Origin: E44-bin32 sp034430595
GTDB lineage: Bacteria > Chloroflexota > Anaerolineae > Anaerolineales > E44-bin32
DNA length: 64,000 nt
Assembly: GCA_034430595.1 (NCBI GenBank)
Contig: DAOUEL010000011.1
Location: 1-64,000 of the forward strand
Direction of reading: 5' to 3'
The translations under genes were made by a program, and so were the position numbers. Of the stretch, positions 32,207 to 40,041 are shown piece after piece. The number at the start of each line of letters is the position of its first letter. Within the stretch, counting starts at the first letter, position 1. The notes beneath the pieces are model-generated. The model did not search any database. It was not told the DNA's origin and saw only the letters and a program-made list of their open reading frames with translations.

Positions 32207-32953
32207 ATGCGAAACCGGACCTCGCTGGCTCTCATTATCCCGCTCCTTATCGTCTGTTTCGCAGCTGGTGTTTTAAGCGTCATCATTAAGCCACCAAACC
32301 CCGATACGATTTCAGTCGCGAATACACCATTCAGCCCTTTTCCCTTCTTCCCCACACCCACCCGGGCCTCCAGGTTCAACATCATCATCTTCGGCGTGGA
32401 CAGCTTCAGCAGTGCATCATCCGGCACGTTGTTGACGACCTGGTTGCTCACTTTCGGCTCAAAGGAAGAGACGATCGAGCTTATCGGAATACCGTATGAC
32501 GCAAGCCTGCCGGATGGCAGGACCTTACGTGAAGCATTTTCGCTCTTTGAACCCCCTGACTACGGGGCGCAGTTCATTGCCAGTATGACCGCATTTACCC
32601 CGTACCCGATTGCGGGTTTCATCGTCCTGGACCGGGTGGGTTTTGCAGGATTGATCGATTACCTGGGCGGTTTCACGCTCGGAGATCAGGCGTACGATGG
32701 TTCCCGGACGTTAGTCGCTCTCGGACTGCTTGAAAATAACCCACAGGAAAGCCTGAAACTCCAGGCCCAAATTCTACAGGCGATGGTCCTGGCTGCCCCT
32801 GCCCTGGGACGCACCCCTGAAGTCACTCCACTGACGACTATGGTTCCCGATCACGCCTTCAGCTCACCGGCTGCTGCTCAGATTGCAACCATGGCCATCC
32901 CGCTTCTCCCGATCAATCCCGAGCGGGTAGAAATCAAGATATGGACGGGTTGA
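32207..32953 (+). CDS. LCP (LytR-CpsA-Psr)-like membrane-anchored protein, apparently degenerate
   Basis: The 248-residue protein has one N-terminal membrane segment (residues 6-27) and a Pro/Thr-rich spacer, then a domain with the outline of an LCP fold: FNIIIFGVDSF, ETIELIGIPYDASLPDG, and PIAGFIVLDRVGFAGLIDYLGG (compare the LCP pattern LLLGVD...D...LLSIPRDT...v.v.f.gf..ivDalGG). The conserved Arg/Asp residues that bind the polyprenyl-phosphate in active LCP enzymes (R-x-D-T and the IPRDT Arg) are not in place, so transferase activity is doubtful. The gene follows a terminator and is not part of the sigma-54 unit as far as the sequence shows. Confidence 0.6.
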   Translation: MRNRTSLALIIPLLIVCFAAGVLSVIIKPPNPDTISVANTPFSPFPFFPTPTRASRFNIIIFGVDSFSSASSGTLLTTWLLTFGSKEETIELIGIPYDASLPDGRTLREAFSLFEPPDYGAQFIASMTAFTPYPIAGFIVLDRVGFAGLIDYLGGFTLGDQAYDGSRTLVALGLLENNPQESLKLQAQILQAMVLAAPALGRTPEVTPLTTMVPDHAFSSPAAAQIATMAIPLLPINPERVEIKIWTG

Positions 32954-33149
32954 ACACCTGCTCCTTATAAAGATTCAACTCGTCCCGTTCTTGCATCTGA
33001 GCGTGAGTCCGGCTATGCTAGGAAATTGCAATTGGTTCGCTTCTGCAACCTTACAAGAACTCTCATGATAAGCGTTGAACGAGGAGGTGGCCCTTCCAGC
33101 GAAAATCCGAATCACTTAACGCACCAGACTGCAACCATAGGAGGAAAGA

Positions 33150-33959
33150 ATGAAGAGGATAGGGTTGTTATGGCTACTTGTTGTCGCTTCGATGGTGCTC
33201 GCCGCTTGTGGAGGCGGCGCAACACCAACCGCCGAACCGATGGCGACCGAGGAGCCGATGACAGGCGGGTTGCCGGATCTTGGTGGCGAACCCGTGACCG
33301 TGGCGGTCGAGAACGCATATCCGCCCTTCAACAACATCGATGAAGCCACCGGTGAAGCGGTCGGCTGGGACTATGACGTCGTCCGCTACATCTGCGAAAT
33401 TCTCAACTGCGTGCCCGATTTCCAGGAATCCTCCTGGGACGGCATCTTCCCCGCCATGCAGGCTGGCGAGTTCGACTGGCTCGCCGATGGCGTGACCTAC
33501 ACCGATGAGCGTGCTCAGATCGTCGACTTCTCCGTGCCGTATGTCACCATCGGCCAGGTCCTGCTCATCAACGCATCCGACTCGATCCCTGACCTCGCTG
33601 CGTTCATCGCCGACAGCACCAAGCTTGTCGGCACGCAGCTCGGTACCACCAACGAGATCGTCGCCAAGGACTACTTCCCCGTGGACCGCATCAAGAGCTT
33701 CGAAGACTTCCCCGGGGCAGTCTCAGCCCTGATCGCCGGCGATATCGATGCGGTGGTGATCGACACGGTCTCCGCTGTTGGTTTTATCGGCGCCAATCCG
33801 GGCAAGCTCGTCGTTGGCCCCTCGCTCACTTCCGATGAGCAGCTGGCCTTCGTGTTCCCGCCTGGCAGCGACCTGGTCGCTGCGGTTGACGCTGCACTTG
33901 AAGCCATGAAGGCTGACGGCACCTTGCAGGCCTTCAACGACAAATGGTTCAACCCCTAG
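33150..33959 (+). CDS. Amino-acid ABC transporter, substrate-binding lipoprotein (family 3)
   Basis: The 269-residue exported lipoprotein has a signal peptide with lipobox LAAC (Cys20), followed by an Ala/Pro/Thr/Glu-rich spacer. The mature domain is a family 3 solute-binding protein: PVTVAVENAYPPFNN, VGWDYDVVRYICEILN, QESSWDGIFPAMQAGEFD, TYTDERAQIVDFSVPYV, and LAAFIADSTKLVGTQLGTTN. Residues FPPGSDLVAAVDAALEAMKA near the end are also typical. It should capture a polar amino acid and hand it to the permease encoded 94 bp downstream. It has a strong AGGAGG site (33139-33144). The 5' leader (32954-33149) is about 195 bp and I recognise no riboswitch in it. Confidence 0.93.
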   Translation: MKRIGLLWLLVVASMVLAACGGGATPTAEPMATEEPMTGGLPDLGGEPVTVAVENAYPPFNNIDEATGEAVGWDYDVVRYICEILNCVPDFQESSWDGIFPAMQAGEFDWLADGVTYTDERAQIVDFSVPYVTIGQVLLINASDSIPDLAAFIADSTKLVGTQLGTTNEIVAKDYFPVDRIKSFEDFPGAVSALIAGDIDAVVIDTVSAVGFIGANPGKLVVGPSLTSDEQLAFVFPPGSDLVAAVDAALEAMKADGTLQAFNDKWFNP

Positions 33960-33994
33960 AATCGATGACTGACCGGTTCTAAGACGAAATACCC

Positions 33995-34029
33995 CAGGCA
34001 GGTCGCGGCCTTCGTCCGCGACCTGCCTG
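33995..34029 (+). other. Strong intercistronic hairpin between binding protein and permease
   Basis: CAGGCAGGTCGCGG (33995-34008) and CCGCGACCTGCCTG (34016-34029) form a perfect 14-bp stem with a 7-nt loop. There is no U-tract, so it is more likely a 3'-end protecting structure than a full terminator. Such hairpins commonly make the binding protein more abundant than the permease. Confidence 0.75.
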
Positions 34030-34052
34030 TCGACCATCTCAAGGAGTCCATC

Positions 34053-34928
34053 ATGGCTGCACTCCCGAGCTCGGAAGAAAGAACCCGTCCTGGAATATTC
34101 AGCGAGGGCGGACAGCTTGGCAACATGCCTTGGTGGGCTTTAATCCTTCTCGCTACTGGCCTCATTTTGGCCTATCTCATCCTTGCCAATCCCTTATATA
34201 AGGATACCTTTATCTTCCTGGTTGAGGGCGTCAAGGTCACGCTCAGGATGACCTTCACTGCCTTTGCCATTTCGATGGTCATCGGGCTGCTGGTCGGCCT
34301 TGCGCGGACATCGAAGAATAAAGTTATATATACAATTGCTTCCTTGTATGTAGAAACAGCGCGTGGGATCCCGCTGATCGTCCTTCTACTTTACGTCGCC
34401 TTCGTACTGGTTCCTGCCGGTATCCAAGCCATCAATGCCATCGGGACTTGGGGGCTGGGCACCTTTGCCGCGAACACCCTGCAGCACTTTTTTTCCGGTT
34501 TATCGGACTTCAGCATCCGACAGGTTGACATGGAGCTCAGGGCAATTTTCGCCCTGTCGATCGGCTACGGCGCATTTGAAGCCGAAATCTTTCGGGCAGG
34601 CATCCAGTCGATCGGCCGGGGCCAAATGGAGGCGGCTCGCTCGCTGGGTATGACCTATTTCCAGGCGATGCGCTTTGTAATACTGCCACAGGCCGTGCGC
34701 CGCATCCTGCCTCCGTTGGGCAACGATTTCATCGCCTTGTTAAAGGATTCGTCCTTGGCCACCGTCCTCGCAGTCCGTGAAATCACACAGCTCGGCCGTC
34801 TGCGCCGGGCAAGCACGTTCCGGGTATTTGAGACGTTCAACGTCGTCTCATTTCTGTACCTGGCCATGACGCTGCTCCTCTCGGCGGTAGTGCGCATCAT
34901 GGAACAGCGCATGCATTTTGAAGAGTAA
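34053..34928 (+). CDS. Amino-acid ABC transporter permease (HisM/GlnP family)
   Basis: The 291-residue protein has five or more hydrophobic segments and the EAA-loop signature of polar amino-acid permeases in GRGQMEAARSLGMTYFQAM, which contacts the ATPase. Other landmarks are VKVTLRMTFTAFAISMVIGL, ETARGIPLIVLLLYVAFV and the ending AVVRIMEQRMHFE. It follows its binding-protein gene in the same orientation. No ATP-binding subunit gene follows; the next gene is the oppositely oriented tRNA-Leu, so the ATPase must be encoded elsewhere, perhaps shared. Confidence 0.94.
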   Translation: MAALPSSEERTRPGIFSEGGQLGNMPWWALILLATGLILAYLILANPLYKDTFIFLVEGVKVTLRMTFTAFAISMVIGLLVGLARTSKNKVIYTIASLYVETARGIPLIVLLLYVAFVLVPAGIQAINAIGTWGLGTFAANTLQHFFSGLSDFSIRQVDMELRAIFALSIGYGAFEAEIFRAGIQSIGRGQMEAARSLGMTYFQAMRFVILPQAVRRILPPLGNDFIALLKDSSLATVLAVREITQLGRLRRASTFRVFETFNVVSFLYLAMTLLLSAVVRIMEQRMHFEE

Positions 34929-34977
34929 TCGACAGGTTGTCATCAACAACGTGGTGCCAAACCTGCCGGCATACATT

Positions 34978-35008
34978 AAAATAGGCCGGGCCGTCAGTGA
35001 CGGCCCGG
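34978..35008 (-). terminator. Intrinsic terminator of tRNA-Leu
   Basis: The perfect 10-bp stem CCGGGCCGTC / GACGGCCCGG (34986-35008, 3-nt loop) is followed on the minus strand by CCTATTTT. It lies 5 nt after the tRNA 3' end and also faces the end of the converging permease gene. Confidence 0.85.
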
Positions 35009-35013
35009 TGTTC

Positions 35014-35098
35014 TGGTGCGCTGGGCGGGAGTTGAACCCGCACGCCTTGCGGCACATGGCCCTCAACCATGCCTGTCTGCCAGTTCCAGCACCAGCGC
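35014..35098 (-). tRNA. tRNA-Leu (anticodon GAG)
   Basis: The 85-nt gene folds as a class II tRNA. The acceptor stem GCGCTGG pairs with CCAGCGC, the anticodon stem is CATGG/CCATG around the loop TTGAGGG (anticodon GAG, reading CUC/CUU), there is a long variable arm GCC-GCAA-GGC, and the T arm is GCGGG-TTCAACT-CCCGC. The CCA end is encoded (ACCA at 35017-35014). It has its own promoter and terminator. Confidence 0.96.
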
Positions 35099-35124
35099 GT
35101 GCTTGCTTGGGTTAGGACGGCGGT

Positions 35125-35152
35125 ATTATAGCTGACAGCCTGTAGTTGTCAA
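35125..35152 (-). promoter_or_regulatory. Sigma-70 promoter of tRNA-Leu
   Basis: On the minus strand TTGACA (35152-35147) and TATAAT (35130-35125) are both perfect matches, separated by 16 bp. The predicted start is about 20 nt before the mature tRNA 5' end. Confidence 0.85.
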
Positions 35153-35236
35153 CAATCCGCCCATCGGGAGATGTCCGGCAAATCCCTGGTCTCATGAAAG
35201 TCATGCTTCATCAAGCACCAGCCTGAGGAGAACGTC

Positions 35237-36253
35237 ATGCGAATTGTCCTGGATGCGATGGGCAGCGACACCCATCCCGAACCAGAAATTGAAGCAGCCG
35301 CTGCCGCGTATGAGCAGTGGGGTGATCCGATCCTGCTTGTAGGTCCACAGGAAGACCTGCGTGCAAGAATGCAGGCTAAGGACCTGACCGAAGAACAAGT
35401 GATGCTCGTGCACGCGCCCGATGTACTCGAGATGACCGATAAGCCAGCCGAAACAGCCCGGTCGAAGACGGATACTTCAATGTCGGTCGGAATGAATTTG
35501 ATCAAGAGCGGGGAGGCGGACGCTTTCGTTACAGCCGGCAATACCGGTGGAGCAATGGCAACGGCTCTCTTCCGTCTGGGTCGGATTCGCGGCGTGAAAC
35601 GTCCCGCTGTGGCACCGGCGATCCCCGTCAAAGGCAGCATGACAATCATGCTCGATCTTGGTGCCAATGCTGATTGCCGCCCAGAATACCTGGTCCAGTT
35701 CGCTGTGATGGGCGCTGTGTACGCCGAACGAGTTTATGGACGGACGAACCCGCGCATCGGATTGCTCTCCAACGGTGAAGAAGCCGGCAAAGGCAATATG
35801 CTGGTTAAAGAGACCTACCCATTACTGGAAGCCTCCGGGCTTAATTTCATCGGGAATGTTGAGCCGAAAGAGATTTACGGTGGATTAGCCGATGTGGTCA
35901 TCACGGATGGTTTTACCGGGAATGTTTTTCTTAAAACCAGCGAATCAGTCTCACGTTTCTTGCTTGAAATGGTGCGCGAGGAAATTCAGGCTGGTCCCCT
36001 GACGGCAATTGGCGGCCTGCTGGCAAAACCCGCGTTTGCCCGGGTCCGGAAAGTTCTCGATCCATCTGAGTATGGCGCAGCCCCTCTGCTGGGAATTGAC
36101 GGATTGGTCTTTATCGGCCACGGCCGTTCAGACGCGAAGGCGCTTATCAGCGCGATTCGCGTCGCCCGGCAGGCCGTCGAATCAGGAGTACTGGATGCAA
36201 CCCGCAGAGCGATTCGCGAGGGTCTGCAGCGTACCGGGGAGGCGTCCGCGTGA
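35237..36253 (+). CDS. plsX: Phosphate acyltransferase PlsX
   Basis: PlsX converts acyl-ACP and phosphate to acyl-phosphate, the donor for membrane phospholipid synthesis. The 338-residue product has the family's usual length and motifs: IVLDAMGSDTHPEPEIEAA, AFVTAGNTGGAMATALFRLGR, LDLGANADCRPEYLVQFA, IGLLSNGEEAGKGN, FIGNVEPKEIYGGLADVV and GTDGFTGN-like TDGFTGNVFLKTSE, with FIGHGRSDAKA near the end. AGGAG lies 7 nt before the ATG. Its last codons overlap the fabF start (GTGA), so plsX and fabF form one lipid-synthesis unit. Confidence 0.97.
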   Translation: MRIVLDAMGSDTHPEPEIEAAAAAYEQWGDPILLVGPQEDLRARMQAKDLTEEQVMLVHAPDVLEMTDKPAETARSKTDTSMSVGMNLIKSGEADAFVTAGNTGGAMATALFRLGRIRGVKRPAVAPAIPVKGSMTIMLDLGANADCRPEYLVQFAVMGAVYAERVYGRTNPRIGLLSNGEEAGKGNMLVKETYPLLEASGLNFIGNVEPKEIYGGLADVVITDGFTGNVFLKTSESVSRFLLEMVREEIQAGPLTAIGGLLAKPAFARVRKVLDPSEYGAAPLLGIDGLVFIGHGRSDAKALISAIRVARQAVESGVLDATRRAIREGLQRTGEASA

Positions 36254-37506
36254 GTGAACAAGATTCCCGCCCACGCGTTGTCATCACCGGCATCGGTCTG
36301 GTTACCTGCCTGGGCATGGATGTCAACTCCATCTGGGAAAAATTGCTCGCGGGCCGATCAGGTATTGGCACGATTACACATTTCGATGCAAGTGAAATGC
36401 CGTGCCAAATAGCAGGCGAGGTGCCAAATTTCGATCCGACAGAATTCATGCCCTTTAAGGAAGCTCGCCGCATGTCGCGCTGCGCCCAATTCGCCCTGGC
36501 TTCCGCCGAGCTAGCGATGAAGGACGCCAACCTTGAAGACGGGTGGCAGGAACCCGAGCGTGCAGGAGTCTATTTTGGAACAGCAATCGGAGGGTGGGAC
36601 CGGGCATATGAAGGGCTGGAATCGCTGCGCTTGAACGGCATGGCTCGGACGAACCCGTTCTTCTTACCTTCCACCCTCCCGAACATGCCTGCCTTCCATG
36701 TGACACAACGATATAAGGCACTCGGTCCGAACAGCACGATCACCACCGCTTGCGCTACAGGCACACAGGCGATTGGGGAAGCTGCTCAGGCGATACGGAA
36801 CGGCTGGGCTGATGTAATTATCAGCGGCGGCACCGAGGCGTTGATACTCGATTTCATCCTGGCCGGATTTTCGATCATGCGCGCCCTTCCGACGAGCTTC
36901 AATGACCGCCCCGAGGAAGCGTCCAGGCCGTTTGAGGCACATCGCGAGGGATTTGTTTTCGGTGAGGGCGCAGCTTGCCTGATTCTCGAAAGTCTCGAGC
37001 ATGCAAAAAAGCGCGGTGCGCAAATCTATGCCGAAGTTGCCGGTTTCGCCAGTTCAAGCGATGCCTTCCACATCGCCGCACCAGAACCAAACGGAGCCGG
37101 GGCAATCCGCACCATGGCACGAGCGCTGGATAACGCCGGGGTGAATCTCGAGCAGGTCGACTACATCAACGCACATGGAACATCTACCGCGGCAAACGAT
37201 GCGATGGAAACAACGGCCATCAAGGCGCTTTTTAAGGAGGCCGCATATGACATCCCCATTTCCTCGACAAAATCGATGATGGGCCATCCAATGGGCGCCT
37301 CGGGTGCGATCGAAGCGGCAGTCTGTGCGCTCACCATAAAGAACGGGACGATTCACCCTACGATCAATTATGTTGATCCTGATCCTGAACTGGATCTTGA
37401 TTATGTCCCCAATCAAGCCCGAGAGCATAATGTGAAGATTGCGCTCTCGAATTCATTCGGCCTGGGTGGGCAAAATGCCTGCCTGGTCATCAAGGGGATG
37501 GAGTAA
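36250..37506 (+). CDS. fabF: 3-oxoacyl-[ACP] synthase II
   Basis: FabF elongates acyl-ACP by condensation with malonyl-ACP in type II fatty acid synthesis. The 418-residue product has the nucleophile Cys in ITTACATGTQAIGEA and the two catalytic His in NAHGTSTAANDAMET and MMGHPMGASGAIEAA, plus the C-terminal SNSFGLGGQNACLV. The GTG start overlaps the plsX stop by 4 bp. It is followed 2 bp later by a gene for a small membrane protein. Its ACP partner is encoded in the same window at 56624. Confidence 0.97.
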   Translation: MSEQDSRPRVVITGIGLVTCLGMDVNSIWEKLLAGRSGIGTITHFDASEMPCQIAGEVPNFDPTEFMPFKEARRMSRCAQFALASAELAMKDANLEDGWQEPERAGVYFGTAIGGWDRAYEGLESLRLNGMARTNPFFLPSTLPNMPAFHVTQRYKALGPNSTITTACATGTQAIGEAAQAIRNGWADVIISGGTEALILDFILAGFSIMRALPTSFNDRPEEASRPFEAHREGFVFGEGAACLILESLEHAKKRGAQIYAEVAGFASSSDAFHIAAPEPNGAGAIRTMARALDNAGVNLEQVDYINAHGTSTAANDAMETTAIKALFKEAAYDIPISSTKSMMGHPMGASGAIEAAVCALTIKNGTIHPTINYVDPDPELDLDYVPNQAREHNVKIALSNSFGLGGQNACLVIKGME

Positions 37507-37508
37507 GC

Positions 37509-38198
37509 ATGCAGGTTTACATCAACCAGAGGAAAGTCCGCCGCAACCGCACACTTGGCCGCTATATGATGTTTGGAGGTCTCGGGGCAAGTCTGATCGC
37601 CGTGGCGATCAGCTTCCTGGCTCAGGCATATATCTTCTATGCGCTCGGGCTGATGCTCGCCGCTGGTCTTGTATCTCAGATCGGGACTGCTCTCTACAAT
37701 CGCTTTGGACGATCACCCCGCATGGACGAAGTGATTGATTTCAGCCTGAAGGGTCTCGATGACCGCTATGCGGTTTTCCACTATGCTGCAGGCACCTCCC
37801 ATGCCATCTTTGGCCCATTTGGAGCCCTGGCGGCCCTTCCGCGGCTTGAACGTGGGGATATCACCTTTGAAGAGGGCTCATGGGTTCAAGTCGCTCCAAA
37901 GCGACGCGTTTCGCTCGGATCGCGGCGTAAGAAATTGAATGACCTGACACAGGAAGCAGATCGTGAAGTCCGGAAACTGCGGAAAGCTCTCGAAAAGGCA
38001 TTGCCCGATCGTGAGATGATTGCGGTCAGTGCAATCCTTGTTTTTCTGGCTGAAGACGCAATGGTAGAAGCTAACGATTCACCCATGCTGGCAGCACACC
38101 GCAAGAAGCTCAAATCGGTGCTGCGGAACCTGCAGAATCAGAAGTCGTTCTCGGAGAATGACCTGCGACATCTTGCAAAGAGACTCATTAAATCCTAG
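37509..38198 (+). CDS. Membrane protein of unknown function, in the plsX-fabF unit
   Basis: The 229-residue protein has two adjacent membrane segments near the N-terminus (about 21-62, MMFGGLGASLIAVAISFLAQ and IFYALGLMLAAGLVSQIG), preceded by a basic stretch. The remainder is soluble: a short region with a possible beta sheet (RYAVFHYAAGTSHAIFGPFG), then a charged helical tail (LTQEADREVRKLRKALEKAL). The beta region faintly recalls NERD-type nuclease-related domains, but no nuclease motif is convincing. It starts 2 bp after fabF and ends before a terminator, so it is in that operon. Function unknown. Confidence 0.75.
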   Translation: MQVYINQRKVRRNRTLGRYMMFGGLGASLIAVAISFLAQAYIFYALGLMLAAGLVSQIGTALYNRFGRSPRMDEVIDFSLKGLDDRYAVFHYAAGTSHAIFGPFGALAALPRLERGDITFEEGSWVQVAPKRRVSLGSRRKKLNDLTQEADREVRKLRKALEKALPDREMIAVSAILVFLAEDAMVEANDSPMLAAHRKKLKSVLRNLQNQKSFSENDLRHLAKRLIKS

Positions 38199-38220
38199 CG
38201 CCCCACTCCGCTGAATCAAA

Positions 38221-38249
38221 ACGCGAGGTGCATCGGATGCACCTCGCGT
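38221..38249. terminator. Bidirectional intrinsic terminator
   Basis: ACGCGAGGTGCA (38221-38232) pairs perfectly with TGCACCTCGCGT (38238-38249), a 12-bp stem. The plus strand continues TTTCC, and the minus strand continues TTTGATTC. It separates the plsX-fabF unit from the converging SPFH gene. Confidence 0.8.
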
Positions 38250-38268
38250 TTCCTATCCAGGGCTCAAT

Positions 38269-39306
38269 TTAGCTATTCAGATACTCATCCAGCGCTTCAC
38301 GCGAGATCCGATAGGCGTTGCCAATTTTCTTGGCTTTGATCTGGCCACCCTCGATGGCGCTGACCACATCTTCTTCGGCTACCTTCAAATAAGAGGCGGC
38401 TTCACTGGGGGTCATAACGTCCGGGATGGCCGCGGCTCCACCAGCGGCAGCTGCACCACCGGAACCAGCCTGTTTTAATGTCTCGGAAAGCGCATTCCCG
38501 ATCCCCATCCCTGCCCCGATTCCGGCGGTCAAGCCGGCGCCACCAGATGGATTCTGCGCAGCATCTCGCATCGCGTCCGCTGCCTGGAGCTGGGTGTAGG
38601 TTTGCATATCCAGCATGCCCATTGCCCGCAGTTCTTCGGCAGATTTATCTGAGGGCTTGAGGCTCTCGATATAGAAGGACTTCAGCGTGAGCCCGATCGC
38701 CTTGAAGTCATCCTGGGCTTTCGCACGTACGCCGGCACCCATTTCTTCCACCATGGAAATCAGCTCGGGCACGCTGGAGGCCTCAGTGGTTTCGCCAAGC
38801 AGATCCTGCAGCTTGGAGAGCAGCATCGAACGCAAGCGGGCTTCGATGTCGCGCGTGGTATACACACCTGTAACACCGACAATCTGGGTGACAAACTGCT
38901 GGGGATCGGCGACCTGGAAACTGAAGGTGCCGAAGCCTTGCAGCAGAGCAACACCCAATCCCATTCCCGGGTTTCGGACAAGAATTGGTTGAGGAGTACC
39001 CCATTTCTGGTCAGCGAATTCCTTCAAGCTGACGAAGAAGACTTCGGCGGTAAACGGTGAGCGGTCGTTAAAAGCCTTACCAATGAGGTCAACCAAGAGT
39101 GGGATGTTGGCGGTTGTGATGGTATGGCGTCCGGGGCGGAAGGTATCAAGCGCCTTACCATCGCGGTAGAACACCGCCGCCTGGGCTTCGCGAACGATCA
39201 CCTGGCTGCCGATTCGAAAATCTCCTGCAGTCTCCTCGGGGAAGCGGTGGACGATTTCGTCCCGCATTTCATTCGGATATTCAACTACATCAAAAATCCT
39301 GGCCAT
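38269..39306 (-). CDS. SPFH (Band 7) domain protein with an excisionase-type helix-turn-helix tail
   Basis: The 345-residue protein starts with an SPFH domain of the virion-core/YdjI type (about 1-240; FDVVEYPNEMRDEIVHRFPE, GSQVIVREAQAAVFYRDGKA, TFRPGRHTITTANIPLL). A Gly/Ala-rich stretch follows (NPSGGAGLTAGIGAGMGIGN). The last 50 residues form an excisionase-family (HTH_17) motif: MTPSEAASYLKVAEEDVVSA, then GQIKAKKIGNAYRISREALD. Homologues of the SPFH type usually end in a zinc ribbon, so this tail is unusual. No transmembrane segment is seen; members often assemble on membranes or phage-like particles. It is downstream of a coiled-coil gene in the same unit. Confidence 0.86.
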   Translation of the reverse strand: MARIFDVVEYPNEMRDEIVHRFPEETAGDFRIGSQVIVREAQAAVFYRDGKALDTFRPGRHTITTANIPLLVDLIGKAFNDRSPFTAEVFFVSLKEFADQKWGTPQPILVRNPGMGLGVALLQGFGTFSFQVADPQQFVTQIVGVTGVYTTRDIEARLRSMLLSKLQDLLGETTEASSVPELISMVEEMGAGVRAKAQDDFKAIGLTLKSFYIESLKPSDKSAEELRAMGMLDMQTYTQLQAADAMRDAAQNPSGGAGLTAGIGAGMGIGNALSETLKQAGSGGAAAAGGAAAIPDVMTPSEAASYLKVAEEDVVSAIEGGQIKAKKIGNAYRISREALDEYLNS

Positions 39307-39329
39307 GATATTCGCTCCTCTATCTCAGG

Positions 39330-39851
39330 TTAGCCGCTTGTCTCGAGGATGACCTCTTCGCGGCGGTTGTAGGCATCAATTGCTTCCTGGCTCAAAGTAA
39401 CCAGATGTCGGATAGCTGCTGGAAGTCCTTCTGTCTCAAGCGATGCCTCAACGTTCTCCACCGCTCTCGTCAGCTCCTCAACGTTTGCCAGCAGGGCAGC
39501 ATCGAAGCTGTAAATCCGTTCAAGCTCGTCGCTGTTTACGCGCACAGCATCGAAGAAGCCTGCATAGCCATAGGAAGCGCCTTTCACGCGATCGACAAAA
39601 GTTCGCAGTTTGATCGCTGCTGCTTCTAAATCATCGACGAGGTCGAGTTTGCCATCGGCAATAAACTGGCGCTGCAGTTCTGAAATCTTGTTCCACTGCT
39701 CCTCATAGCGCTGCGCGATGGTTTCGCGCAGCATCTTGTCGGCGTCGCGCCGGTTTGCTCGATCAACATATCCAAGGAAACCCGCCAGGGTGTTCCGGAT
39801 CTTCCCCAGCAAATCCTTGCCTTCCGTGATCTTACCCATTGGATCAGTCAT
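39330..39851 (-). CDS. Coiled-coil protein of unknown function, partner of the SPFH gene
   Basis: The 173-residue soluble protein is almost all helical, with charged heptad-like stretches (RRDADKMLRETIAQRYEEQW, LDLVDDLEAAAIKLRTFVDR). No catalytic or membrane motif is visible. ATG 39851 has AGGAG 7 nt upstream; the in-frame ATG at 39872 lacks a site. The gene ends 23 bp before the SPFH gene, so they are probably one transcript and may encode interacting proteins. The family is not recognised by me. Confidence 0.75.
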   Translation of the reverse strand: MTDPMGKITEGKDLLGKIRNTLAGFLGYVDRANRRDADKMLRETIAQRYEEQWNKISELQRQFIADGKLDLVDDLEAAAIKLRTFVDRVKGASYGYAGFFDAVRVNSDELERIYSFDAALLANVEELTRAVENVEASLETEGLPAAIRHLVTLSQEAIDAYNRREEVILETSG

Positions 39852-39897
39852 TATTTGCTCCTGCTCAACCATGGTTTACGTATTGTGTATCGGCTTG

Positions 39898-39926
39898 ATT
39901 ATAGCCAGATGTTCCACTGCAAACAA
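39898..39926 (-). promoter_or_regulatory. Sigma-70 promoter of the coiled-coil/SPFH unit
   Basis: On the minus strand TTGTTT (39926-39921) and a perfect TATAAT (39903-39898) are separated by 17 bp, about 47 bp before the ATG at 39851. The -35 box matches the consensus at four of six positions. Confidence 0.6.
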
Positions 39927-40041
39927 CCAGCAGTCTGACGTCCTCCTGACGGAGGAGCATAACTCAAAAGTGGGACAGGGTATAATCTAGTCGCAAGTAC
40001 AGGAACAACGGTTTTCTTGGGCTAGAGGGAGGCATCGCTCC

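Noticed and set aside
32954..33149. Possible riboswitch in the leader of the amino-acid binding protein gene
   Set aside because: I find no known aptamer consensus; only a strong ribosome site is evident.
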